A DNA stretch of 34,341 nt from NCBI GenBank assembly GCA_002772545.1, contig PFDR01000042.1, positions 6,384 to 40,724 on the forward strand. The letters run 5' to 3'. Positions 17,447 to 25,342 of this stretch are shown one piece after another. Origin of the DNA: Candidatus Peregrinibacteria bacterium CG10_big_fil_rev_8_21_14_0_10_49_10 (GTDB lineage Bacteria; Patescibacteriota; Gracilibacteria; Peribacterales; Peribacteraceae). The position numbers were made by a program, and so were the translations under genes. Each line of letters starts with the position of its first letter. Positions within the stretch are counted from its first letter, which is position 1. The notes under the pieces are model-generated. The model had not been told where the DNA came from, ran no database searches, and saw only the letters and a list, made by a program, of their open reading frames with translations.

Positions 17447-17669
17447 AGCTCACCAAAGTAGAATATAACACATCTGCTCTACGCAAAGAATAAATCTCAG
17501 AATAAGGAAGAGACTTGCCCTGTTAAATCTCCACAGTATACTTTCGTGGCCTCCCTCGTACTTTTCGGTTGGGGCTCTCCTGTACCAGTCGTCCGCCTGC
17601 GGCGAGCTCCGGTGCAGGACGTATTCCTCCACTGCTGATCTTTATCCACTCTTCCTTTCCATGTTACTT

Positions 17670-17746
17670 GGGGCTGTAGCTCAGTTGGCTAGAGCGTCTG
17701 GTTCGCAATCAGAAGGTCGGGGGTTCAAATCCCCCCAGCTCCACCA
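17670..17746 (+). tRNA. tRNA-Ala (CGC), CCA encoded
   Basis: GGGGCTG/CAGCTCC acceptor; TCTGG-TTCGCAA-TCAGA anticodon arm; GGGGG-TTCAAAT-CCCCC T-arm. Confidence 0.94.
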
Positions 17747-18016
17747 TGATCTGTACCCCAAAAAGTGGACACAGAAATCTACCGCCATCCATTGTTTCTT
17801 TTGTTACTCTTTATCTCTTAACAAAAGAACAATATGAGAACTACATATTCAAACGAACCATCCTTCGCGAAGCAACGGATACCTCTTGCAAACGAGAGGC
17901 CGTCCAGGAGCCAAAGCTGACGAATTCTACAATCAACCTCCTGTCCCCACTGGACAATACGGGGTTTGCCATCGTATGGTATGTGGTATACTCCCTATCG
18001 ATTTCCACCCTCTATA

Positions 18017-18676
18017 ATGGATAAACGTCTTCTCCCCGTCCTCGCTACCGCTCTTGTTCTTACATCGTGTTCGCTCTTTGGCTCCGGAGAAGAAACATCT
18101 ATGGAGAATGGCGATAAAAACGCTGCACCTGTAGAAGAACTGAACGGAGGTATGAATATGGAGGAAGGAAGCACAAAAGAAGATGCCAAGCCCGCGTATC
18201 CCATAGTATTACGTGGAGATGTAGGCAGCAGCCATATTGCCATTGCCGGGAAAAAAGGGAGTGTCGTGCTGAACCAGGGGAAGTTTAATACGTTTGACTT
18301 TCAGGTCTTTTTAAACCCGGAGAAGCCCGATGCGTTTGAAGTAACTCAGATGGGAGTAGGTGTACTCGTGTCCAGTTTGGTAACAGATAATGCCGGCCTT
18401 ACAGATAATCTTCTTTCGGCGAACTTTCTTGACCCTGTCTCCTACCCCATGGCTACCTTCGTTTCCACAAATATTGAGAATACAGAAGGTTCCCGTTACC
18501 ACGTGACAGGGGAAGCAACAGTGCATGGCGTAACCAACGAAGTTTCCTTCGATGCCACCATTACAAGAGAATCTCTCGAGGCAAATCTTCTGCTCAATAT
18601 TGGTGACTTCGGTCTAAGCGGCATGAATGACTACGATGCGGATGTTCCTATGCAGATATCGGTGAAATTCCAGTAG
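18017..18676 (+). CDS. YceI-like domain lipoprotein
   Basis: Lipobox LVLTSC; YPMATFVSTNIENTEGSRYHVTGEATVHGVTNEVSFDATI is YceI-like; in-frame ATG at 18017. Confidence 0.85.
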   Translation: MDKRLLPVLATALVLTSCSLFGSGEETSMENGDKNAAPVEELNGGMNMEEGSTKEDAKPAYPIVLRGDVGSSHIAIAGKKGSVVLNQGKFNTFDFQVFLNPEKPDAFEVTQMGVGVLVSSLVTDNAGLTDNLLSANFLDPVSYPMATFVSTNIENTEGSRYHVTGEATVHGVTNEVSFDATITRESLEANLLLNIGDFGLSGMNDYDADVPMQISVKFQ

Positions 18677-18680
18677 GAAT

Positions 18681-19760
18681 TTAGCAAAACTTTTCCAAGA
18701 GCTTTCTGCCGATTTTGTAGTGCTGCAAAAGTGAGGGAATGGAAACCCATTCATTGGGACCGTGCAGATCTCCACCCATGGGTCCGTAGAGGAAGGCAGG
18801 AATCCCCTGCTCACTAAAGAAGCGGGCATCCGTTCCGCCATGTTCCCGAATAATTTCAATCTCTCGCTCCTCTACCTCTTTTGCAAGAGTCCGTACAAGG
18901 TTCACCATGGGGTGGTCTGCATTTGTGTACAGAGGGCTTGCACGTACCATCTCATGCAGTACACAACCTGCCGGTAGAACTGCCTGCACAAGAGCAAGTG
19001 CTTCCTCAGGTTCTTTGCAAAGTTCCGGTGGGTAACGAATGTCCAGATTGCAGGCTGCATCACCCGGCACCTGGTTTCGTGCATTACTGCCACGCAGCAT
19101 GGTGGGTACAACCGTTACCTGCCAGTCATCTTGTGTTCCGGGAGGAAACGCATCATGAATACGGTTCAGTGCGGTACAGAGCTTCCAGATGGCATTATCA
19201 CTCTCCCAGGGCATAGCCGCATGCCCTCCCGTTCCCCGGGCTCTAAGCTCCACCCAAAGAGCACCCTTATGCTCCGTAACAATTCCCGGACTACTGCCTG
19301 TATCCGGCGTAAAGGCTACAGGAGTATTCACCACACCCTCTGTAAGAAGTTGCGGAATACTTCCCCCGGCTGTTTCTTCGTCGCTGGTAAGAAGGATACT
19401 GACGTTCGGCTTTTTCCCTTCTGCTGTTATGTCCCTGTAGGCGAGCAGAAATGGAACAATTCCTCCTTTCATATCTTTTGCGCCTCTTCCAAAAGCTCTC
19501 TCGCCTTCTACCAGTAAGCTGAATTGCTTCTCTGTTGCCGGAACTACATCTACATGAGCAAACCAGAGCAAATCTGGGTGTGTGCAGGAAAGATGCAGGT
19601 AGGGTGCTCCTTCTATTTCTCCCCGCTGCATCTCTCCGTTCGGCTGGCTCAGAAAAGTGCCTTGTATCCAGTCCAAAGCACGCACTTTTTCCGGTGTGTT
19701 CCCTTCCACTGTCTGAAAGGAGACCAATGTTGTAAGTGCATCCACTACTGTATTGCGCAT
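18681..19760 (-). CDS. M20-family metallopeptidase (DapE/ArgE-like)
   Basis: LLWFAHVDVVPA, FGRGAKDMKGGI, LLTSDEETAGGS, GTGGHAAMPWESDNAI, EHGGTDARFF. Confidence 0.92.
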   Translation of the reverse strand: MRNTVVDALTTLVSFQTVEGNTPEKVRALDWIQGTFLSQPNGEMQRGEIEGAPYLHLSCTHPDLLWFAHVDVVPATEKQFSLLVEGERAFGRGAKDMKGGIVPFLLAYRDITAEGKKPNVSILLTSDEETAGGSIPQLLTEGVVNTPVAFTPDTGSSPGIVTEHKGALWVELRARGTGGHAAMPWESDNAIWKLCTALNRIHDAFPPGTQDDWQVTVVPTMLRGSNARNQVPGDAACNLDIRYPPELCKEPEEALALVQAVLPAGCVLHEMVRASPLYTNADHPMVNLVRTLAKEVEEREIEIIREHGGTDARFFSEQGIPAFLYGPMGGDLHGPNEWVSIPSLLQHYKIGRKLLEKFC

Positions 19761-19816
19761 TTCTGGAGTGTACGACGACTCTATCCCGGAGGTGAATGTG
19801 TGATGGAAAGGTGTAG

Positions 19817-19845
19817 TTGCAAAAAGTATAAAAATGTAGTATAAT
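19817..19845 (+). promoter_or_regulatory. Promoter TTGCAA-17-TATAAT for the VanW-like gene
   Basis: -35 19817..19822, -10 19840..19845, 17-nt spacer. Confidence 0.7.
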
Positions 19846-19879
19846 ATAAATCAAGAAATTTTACACAAACACATACACT

Positions 19880-21283
19880 ATGAAGCACTCACGTACACAT
19901 CTCGTCGCAGCGAATGTTTCACTGCTCAATGTTCTTGCGGTTGCGCTGCTTGCCACCGGAAATCACGATGGGTCCACACTTCGCATGATGCAGTCTCAGC
20001 AAGTTGTAGGACTGCCTTCTTCCCTCCTGGCTATGGTGCCGGGAAAGATAATACAAACACCTGAAGATCGCATTGCCTATCGCCTGCAGAAGCGTCTGTA
20101 CAAGACAGGGAAGGTCACTCCTCCTCTGGGCGTTTTAAGTAAAGCAGTTACAGAGAGAAAGGAGTACTTTAAACGCAGTGTAGATGTGCACGTGCTGAGT
20201 CCGGACGGAAAAGTGCAACAGGAACTTACGATATCTGCTCACAGAAACCCCCTCATTCTGACACCTGAATTCAGTTACACTCGCGCGTCGTACCACATCA
20301 ATACAGATGCTGTGCGTACGCAGCTGGAGAACGAAGAGTTTGATGGAGCAACTCCTCCGGAAGATATTGTTCTTACAGCCATGGAAAAAAAGGACGACAT
20401 ACTGCGTGCAGAAACGAGTGGTGTTGCCAAGGCTGGCATGCGGCTCCAGGCCGCATCCGGTGCTGAACTTATTTCAAAGGCACTGGAAACGCAGCAGAAG
20501 GAAGTCAGTGTGCATCTCATTCCTACACCCGGTGTCGTTATCAATGAGACGGGAGAAGATGTAGGTGAAATGAAACTACTCGCCATAGGACGATCCAACT
20601 TTGCAGGTTCTACCTACGCCCGTATGCAAAATGTGCGAAAAGCACTCCGGAGTCATGTGAACAACACTGTGGTATTGCCGGGTGAAACATTTTCATTCAA
20701 TAGCACTTTGGGGGGGCCTGTTACAGAAAGCAGAGGATGGTATATGGCAAAAGTAATTTTTGAAGGAGATCAGTTGCGATACGCTCCCGGAGGAGGCATT
20801 TGTCAGGCATCCACCACAGTATACCGAGCTATTGTAAATGCAGGGTTCCCTGTCGTCGAACGGCGTGCGCACAGCCTCTACGTAAGCTACTACAAAGAAT
20901 ATGGAGTAGGCATAGACGCGACTATTTACCCCGGAAGTCAGGATCTTGTGTTCCTGAACGACACAGAACACCCCCTGCTCATTCAGGCCTACGATGACGG
21001 GTATGATGCTGTAGTAAGCATATTCGGGACTCCGGATGGCCGCTCAGTGGAACTGAATGGCCCCTACTTTACAACCAATGCTCCGGACGAATTGCTCATT
21101 CATAACAGGAAAATAGCACCCAACGAAATTGCCTGGCTGCAACGAGTATCATACGCAGATGGTGCAGTAAAAGAGAACACTATTCTTTCACGGTATATGA
21201 CACTTCCGGAATACGTGAAACGGGAATTCACAGCACCCATAGCGGTTATTCAGGAGAAAACAGCTGTTTCTTTGGGTTCCTAA
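19880..21283 (+). CDS. VanW-like family protein
   Basis: VVLPGETFSFNSTLGGPVTESRGW...APGGGICQASTTVYRAIVNAGFPVVERRAHS. Confidence 0.92.
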   Translation: MKHSRTHLVAANVSLLNVLAVALLATGNHDGSTLRMMQSQQVVGLPSSLLAMVPGKIIQTPEDRIAYRLQKRLYKTGKVTPPLGVLSKAVTERKEYFKRSVDVHVLSPDGKVQQELTISAHRNPLILTPEFSYTRASYHINTDAVRTQLENEEFDGATPPEDIVLTAMEKKDDILRAETSGVAKAGMRLQAASGAELISKALETQQKEVSVHLIPTPGVVINETGEDVGEMKLLAIGRSNFAGSTYARMQNVRKALRSHVNNTVVLPGETFSFNSTLGGPVTESRGWYMAKVIFEGDQLRYAPGGGICQASTTVYRAIVNAGFPVVERRAHSLYVSYYKEYGVGIDATIYPGSQDLVFLNDTEHPLLIQAYDDGYDAVVSIFGTPDGRSVELNGPYFTTNAPDELLIHNRKIAPNEIAWLQRVSYADGAVKENTILSRYMTLPEYVKREFTAPIAVIQEKTAVSLGS

Positions 21284-21322
21284 GCAGAGGAGATAAATAT
21301 CGGGTTCGTACTACGGAGAAAG

Positions 21323-21784
21323 GTGCGGTACAGTATGGCCGCATCTTTCTTTATGTCTACCCGTACATTCATCATAGGTTTGCTCGCAGTAGGTATAAAC
21401 TTTTCCGCATGCAGTGCACTTGCACTTACTAGTCTGTTTCTTCTTCCAACCCGGAGTGTTGCTGCCGAAAACATACTCATGACACCGTCTCAGATGAGTT
21501 TTTCCTGCGAAAAACAAAGTTCTCACACTGCCCTAGATGTTCATACACAGAGAACTGGCTGCAGGGATACAAAGGCTTGCATACAGAATTCCATTCATGC
21601 AGAAGTACACAGGGGTTTACATGCATCTGCTCATACACAGAATCTGCTGGTGTTTCTGCAGACACCCTGCCCCGGCAAGAGATCTATGAATACTGCACAA
21701 ACAGAGTCTGTGAGCCTTGCCCGGGACGGACCACTGTACCCGGAAGCCCCTTTATTCGCTCATCAATTGATGAAGAGAGAATGA
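21323..21784 (+). CDS. Putative Cys-containing exported protein
   Basis: N-terminal hydrophobic segment STRTFIIGLLAVGINFSACSALALTSLFLLP; no recognised domain; fits between neighbouring + genes. Confidence 0.4.
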   Translation: MRYSMAASFFMSTRTFIIGLLAVGINFSACSALALTSLFLLPTRSVAAENILMTPSQMSFSCEKQSSHTALDVHTQRTGCRDTKACIQNSIHAEVHRGLHASAHTQNLLVFLQTPCPGKRSMNTAQTESVSLARDGPLYPEAPLFAHQLMKRE

Positions 21785-21827
21785 GTGTATACTCCCTCTG
21801 ATTTCTATTTATTTTTTTCTTCTTCTT

Positions 21828-22556
21828 ATGCCGAATCTTACAACAAATGGCTCTAATCCCTGGTTTGGTGTATCTATGGCTCTCATTGGAGTGATCATAG
21901 GGTACTCCGTTGCTCTGGGAACAGCAGATTCTCAACCGGGAAAGCCCGCAGGTGCTGCCGCACCCAGTCCCTCAGTTGCAGCACAACCCACTGCTCCTGC
22001 ACCACAGGCTCCCAGTGCTGCTAATATTGTGGCACCGGATCCTAAAACAGATCACATCCGTGGCAACCCGAAAGCAACGGTTTCTCTCATTGAATACTCC
22101 GATTTCGAGTGCCCCTTCTGCCAGCGCCATCATCCCACTCTCCAGCAGGCACTGGATGAATACGGAGATGATGTGAACTGGGTCTACCGTCACTACCCGC
22201 TCTCCTTTCACCCCAATGCAAGGCCATCGGCTCTTGCATCCGAGTGCGTTGCGGAACTTGGAGGAAACGATGCCTTCTGGCAGTTTGCAGATACCGTGTT
22301 TGAGAAAGGCGCGGTGGTGGCCAACCTGCAAAGCTACGCAGGTGGCATTGGTATCAATACGACTGCATTCAGCGACTGTCTCTCCAGCGAGAAATACGCT
22401 GAGCATGTAGACGGCCAGCTCGACGAAGGTTCCGCATCCGGCGTGAGCGGCACGCCCGGCACTATTGTGTACAACAACGAAACAAAGGAATCCCGTTACA
22501 TTTCGGGCGCTCAACCCTACTCAAATATCAAAGCAGCCATAGACGCTATTCTGTAG
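21828..22556 (+). CDS. DsbA-family thiol:disulfide oxidoreductase, membrane anchored
   Basis: YSDFECPFCQRHHPTLQQALDEY CPFC active site; GVSGTPGTIV cis-Pro loop. Confidence 0.93.
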   Translation: MPNLTTNGSNPWFGVSMALIGVIIGYSVALGTADSQPGKPAGAAAPSPSVAAQPTAPAPQAPSAANIVAPDPKTDHIRGNPKATVSLIEYSDFECPFCQRHHPTLQQALDEYGDDVNWVYRHYPLSFHPNARPSALASECVAELGGNDAFWQFADTVFEKGAVVANLQSYAGGIGINTTAFSDCLSSEKYAEHVDGQLDEGSASGVSGTPGTIVYNNETKESRYISGAQPYSNIKAAIDAIL

Positions 22557-22573
22557 TACCTTCAGGTGAACAG

Positions 22574-22602
22574 AAACGAGGCGGGATTGCCGCCTCGTTT
22601 TT
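22574..22602 (+). terminator. Intrinsic terminator AAACGAGGCGG-GATTG-CCGCCTCGTTTTT
   Basis: Perfect 11-bp stem followed by a T-tract, 18 nt after the dsbA-like stop. Confidence 0.93.
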
Positions 22603-22683
22603 CTGTACTTGCATTCCCGATGATTTCATTTTTATCCTGGACTAAAAGGATGTATACTTTCGTGCCATTATCATTCAATACTT

Positions 22684-23658
22684 ATGAAAAATCAGCTCTG
22701 TATAGCCGTATGTACAGCTGTGGTACTCACCTCCTGTACTACACCGTCTCCGCAGAACAATGCATCCTCTTCTTCTGAATCTGCCTCCCAACCGCAAAGT
22801 TCAAGTTCAAGCGAGAAAGTTATTCGTGAGACGAAGAATGTGTCGTACTCCGGTATTGTGCGACCATTGGGCATAAGCGTGTACATGGAAGGAACGCATC
22901 GGCTTTCTCTGGAGAATGACCGCTTCATCCTGCTGGAAAGTGATGCTGTAGATTTAAATGGCTATGTGGACGAACATGTAGAAGTACTCGGCTCCATTCG
23001 ACCAACCGTAGAGAGCGATGCCATGATTATGCGTGTGGAATCCATAGCCCTGCAGGAAACGAGTACGAGTGCGCAGAGTGCAGACACAACTCCTTCTGCA
23101 GGAAATACGCAGTCCAGTACTGCTGCTTCCACTCTCGGATTTTCGTTCTCTTCTCTTTCTTCCCGTACAGAGTCTGCTTCCAGTACACCAAGCAGTGCTA
23201 CACAAGTTGCTTCACAGACGTCTTCCACTGATGCCACATCCGGTGCACAGAAGAAGACTCCAGGCCCCGCCTTCCTTGCACGTCAGGAGAAAATGGCAAG
23301 CGAAAGTTTTACGGCAGAAAACTGGACACAGGAGTACTGCAGCGAACACATAGGTTTCTGCATCCCTGTGCATCGCAATTGGTGGTTCACCTCCTTTGGA
23401 GCAACTTCCACACACTACTGGCATGTGGAACTGAATTCCGAAGCGTTTGAAGATTTGTACGAAGGCCCTGTTGTCATAGACCTGAACGGCGAAAGCCTCA
23501 ATGCGCTCAGTATTGCAAATGGATCCATTCATACCGATGGCCAGACAGTCACAGGCTACCGCAGTTGGACGAATGGACGTCACTTTGCCATTCATGCAGA
23601 TGTCTCTCTGCGTAATGCCGTTGAGTACATCACAAATAATTTAAGAGAGGGAGACTAG
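22684..23658 (+). CDS. Lipoprotein with Ser-rich linkers
   Basis: Lipobox VVLTSC; low-complexity Ser/Thr segments between two folded parts. Confidence 0.75.
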   Translation: MKNQLCIAVCTAVVLTSCTTPSPQNNASSSSESASQPQSSSSSEKVIRETKNVSYSGIVRPLGISVYMEGTHRLSLENDRFILLESDAVDLNGYVDEHVEVLGSIRPTVESDAMIMRVESIALQETSTSAQSADTTPSAGNTQSSTAASTLGFSFSSLSSRTESASSTPSSATQVASQTSSTDATSGAQKKTPGPAFLARQEKMASESFTAENWTQEYCSEHIGFCIPVHRNWWFTSFGATSTHYWHVELNSEAFEDLYEGPVVIDLNGESLNALSIANGSIHTDGQTVTGYRSWTNGRHFAIHADVSLRNAVEYITNNLREGD

Positions 23659-23704
23659 CTCCCAGTCTTTGGGAACTCCTCAACAGACATGATACAATTT
23701 CTTC

Positions 23705-24304
23705 ATGCTCTTCTTCTACTCTGCACGCAATCAGGATAATGAACTTGTCCGTGGCACCATAGAAGCTATTTCCACGCAGGCTGCACGCGAAGCCCTGCGC
23801 GATATGGATTTGCAGGCAGAAGAATTACACGAAGCTACCATGCGTGAAAAGGAAGCTATTGCTTCCGGAAAGCACATATTACCGCACTCTTTTCACACCC
23901 CAAATCTTGTGCTGGAAGGTGAAGAGAAAGCACTTCCCAAGCCGCCCGCTCCTCCCCCTTCTACGGTACACAGGAAGGAAGAACACCCCGAGAAAAAAAA
24001 GAAGAAGCAGTACTACCCGTTTACAGATACTCTCCGGCTGTACGCAGGCTGGCTTTTAGCCTGGTACTCTCTTGTGTATATACTGGGAAGTTACCAACAT
24101 ATCCGAAGCCTTCCGTTCCGCATACCGTACGTGGAAGCCCTCCTGCCACCCTTCTCCCCTATTGTTCTCACCTTTACACTGGCCACCTTCCTCTTCCTGC
24201 TCTGTACAAGTGTGCAGAGAACTGTAGGCAAGGGGAAACTCACGGGGGTAGCTTGTAGCATCCTCGGAGTAGGGATATTTGTATGGTATCGACTGAATGT
24301 GTAA
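23705..24304 (+). CDS. Membrane protein with GspF/PilC-N-terminus-like segment
   Basis: FFYSARNQDNELVRGTIEAISTQAAREALRDMDLQAEEL resembles the start of GspF/PilC; three TM helices follow. Confidence 0.6.
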   Translation: MLFFYSARNQDNELVRGTIEAISTQAAREALRDMDLQAEELHEATMREKEAIASGKHILPHSFHTPNLVLEGEEKALPKPPAPPPSTVHRKEEHPEKKKKKQYYPFTDTLRLYAGWLLAWYSLVYILGSYQHIRSLPFRIPYVEALLPPFSPIVLTFTLATFLFLLCTSVQRTVGKGKLTGVACSILGVGIFVWYRLNV

Positions 24305-24317
24305 CAGGAATATAGGT

Positions 24318-24347
24318 ACTGACCACTGAAAGTTATCAGTGGTCAGT
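24318..24347. other. 12-bp perfect hairpin ACTGACCACTGA-AAGTTA-TCAGTGGTCAGT between convergent genes
   Basis: Direct inspection; no T-tract immediately 3' on either strand. Confidence 0.85.
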
Positions 24348-24378
24348 GAATCCAAAAAAAAGGCCAAAGGACAAAAAG

Positions 24379-25059
24379 CTACAAGCCCAATTGCTTTCTA
24401 ATTTCATCTGCCTGCTCAGCCTCCTGCTTTTGCGCATCCTGCTGGACCGTAACAGTCTGCAGATCCTTCCAGTCTTCTGCATGCTTTTGTTCCAGCTTCA
24501 TCAGCTGAAGAAGGTGCTTGGGTGAGAGTTCAGAAAATTTCTTTCGCTCTTCCTGCAAAATCTTCTGGAGTTCATCTATCTGAAACTGGCTGAGTTTGGG
24601 AATGGCCTGAATAATGCGCCACTTCTCATCTCGTGTCAGTGAAATGCTTCCACGGAGAAGCGTAAGAAAGCCCTGTTCATCGAACTGGGTTTCGGGGTGT
24701 GCAGGAGCACCGATCTTATCGTTACTCAGCTGAGCGGCAATACTGCCAAAGCGGTAGTCCCCTACTTCTCCAAGTATGCGGATATCTTCGTCATCATACC
24801 CCTGTTCCTTCGTCGCCTGCTGTCCGGGAGGAGGCGGAGGTGGCCCCTGATCCTGCGGAGGTGGGGGTGGCTGCGTTCCGGCCGGCTGAGCGCCTGCTGC
24901 CACTGCAGAACCTGCTGCGGGAGACGTTTGTGGTGGCGGAGGCGGAGGTGGAGAAGAAAACACCTGTGTAGGATCAAGTCCACCCTCGGGAACACTGTCT
25001 CCGGGGCGTACGGGCTTGGCATCGCCTTGTCCTGCCGGAGGTGTAGTACCGTCTGTCAT
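24379..25059 (-). CDS. Hypothetical protein with polyproline-rich N-terminus and helical C-terminus
   Basis: SSPPPPPPPQTSP and QPPPPPQDQGPPPPPPGQQ tracts; C-terminal KWRIIQAIPKLSQFQIDELQKILQEERKKFSELSPKHLLQLMKLE. Confidence 0.75.
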   Translation of the reverse strand: MTDGTTPPAGQGDAKPVRPGDSVPEGGLDPTQVFSSPPPPPPPQTSPAAGSAVAAGAQPAGTQPPPPPQDQGPPPPPPGQQATKEQGYDDEDIRILGEVGDYRFGSIAAQLSNDKIGAPAHPETQFDEQGFLTLLRGSISLTRDEKWRIIQAIPKLSQFQIDELQKILQEERKKFSELSPKHLLQLMKLEQKHAEDWKDLQTVTVQQDAQKQEAEQADEIRKQLGL

Positions 25060-25096
25060 ACTGCAATGGGAAATTTCTCTGGTATTCTATCAATTC

Positions 25097-25111
25097 ATTT
25101 CCGTAATGGAA
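25097..25111. promoter_or_regulatory. Candidate operator copy 1 ATTTCCGTAATGGAA
   Basis: 14/15 identical to 25180..25194, 83 nt apart. Confidence 0.5.
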
Positions 25112-25153
25112 GCCAAAAGTGCTAAGAAATACCGTGGCCATTCAGATCAGTAC

Positions 25154-25181
25154 TTGACACACAATTCGAAATACGTATGAT
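25154..25181 (+). promoter_or_regulatory. Promoter TTGACA-16-TATGAT
   Basis: -35 25154..25159, -10 25176..25181. Confidence 0.75.
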
Positions 25182-25194
25182 TTCGGTAATGGAA
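25180..25194. promoter_or_regulatory. Candidate operator copy 2 ATTTCGGTAATGGAA
   Basis: Located at the predicted +1 of the promoter at 25154..25181. Confidence 0.5.
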
Positions 25195-25221
25195 TTTGTC
25201 CAAAGAACACCCGCAGGCAGC

Positions 25222-25272
25222 ATGATGATGCACATGATGCACACCCCTCTGCGAGGCGTTCGTAAGACATAA
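25222..25272 (+). CDS. Candidate 16-aa leader peptide MMMHMMHTPLRGVRKT
   Basis: ATG ATG ATG CAC ATG ATG CAC ACC CCT CTG CGA GGC GTT CGT AAG ACA TAA between the promoter and the terminator. Confidence 0.5.
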   Translation: MMMHMMHTPLRGVRKT

Positions 25273-25298
25273 TCTACTAAGAACTACGAATCTAATGC

Positions 25299-25320
25299 CC
25301 CGCAGAGATGCGGGTTTTTT
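25299..25320 (+). terminator. Intrinsic terminator CCCGCA-GAGA-TGCGGG-TTTTTT located 23 nt before the next start codon
   Basis: 6-bp GC-rich stem, tetraloop, six Ts. Confidence 0.8.
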
Positions 25321-25342
25321 GTATCTCTTTACTTTTTCTCCC

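Larger units (their letters stand above)
25210..25320 (+). promoter_or_regulatory. Candidate transcription attenuator (regions 1-4 with terminator/antiterminator)
   Basis: 1: CCCGCAGG 25210..25217; 2: CTCTGCGAGG 25247..25256; 3: CCCCGCAGAG 25298..25307; 4: TGCGGG 25309..25314. 1:2, 2:3 and 3:4 pairings are mutually exclusive. Confidence 0.55.

Noticed and set aside
17749-17773. IS3-type terminus (TGTACCCCAAAAAGTGGACA-like) just after tRNA-Ala, with TGTCCCCACTGGACA at 17942..17956
   Set aside because: Similar in style to some IS3-family ends, but no transposase ORF or clear matching inverted repeat was found, so not called as a mobile element.
21311-21526. Antisense Cys-rich ORF (KCKCTACGKVYTYCEQTYDECTG) resembling a zinc ribbon
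   Set aside because: Overlaps the more plausible exported protein ORF on the + strand; likely an antisense artefact, though neither is certain.
24318-24347. Intrinsic terminator call for the ACTGACCACTGA hairpin
   Set aside because: The stem is perfect, but there is no T-tract directly after it on either strand, so kept as a hairpin only.
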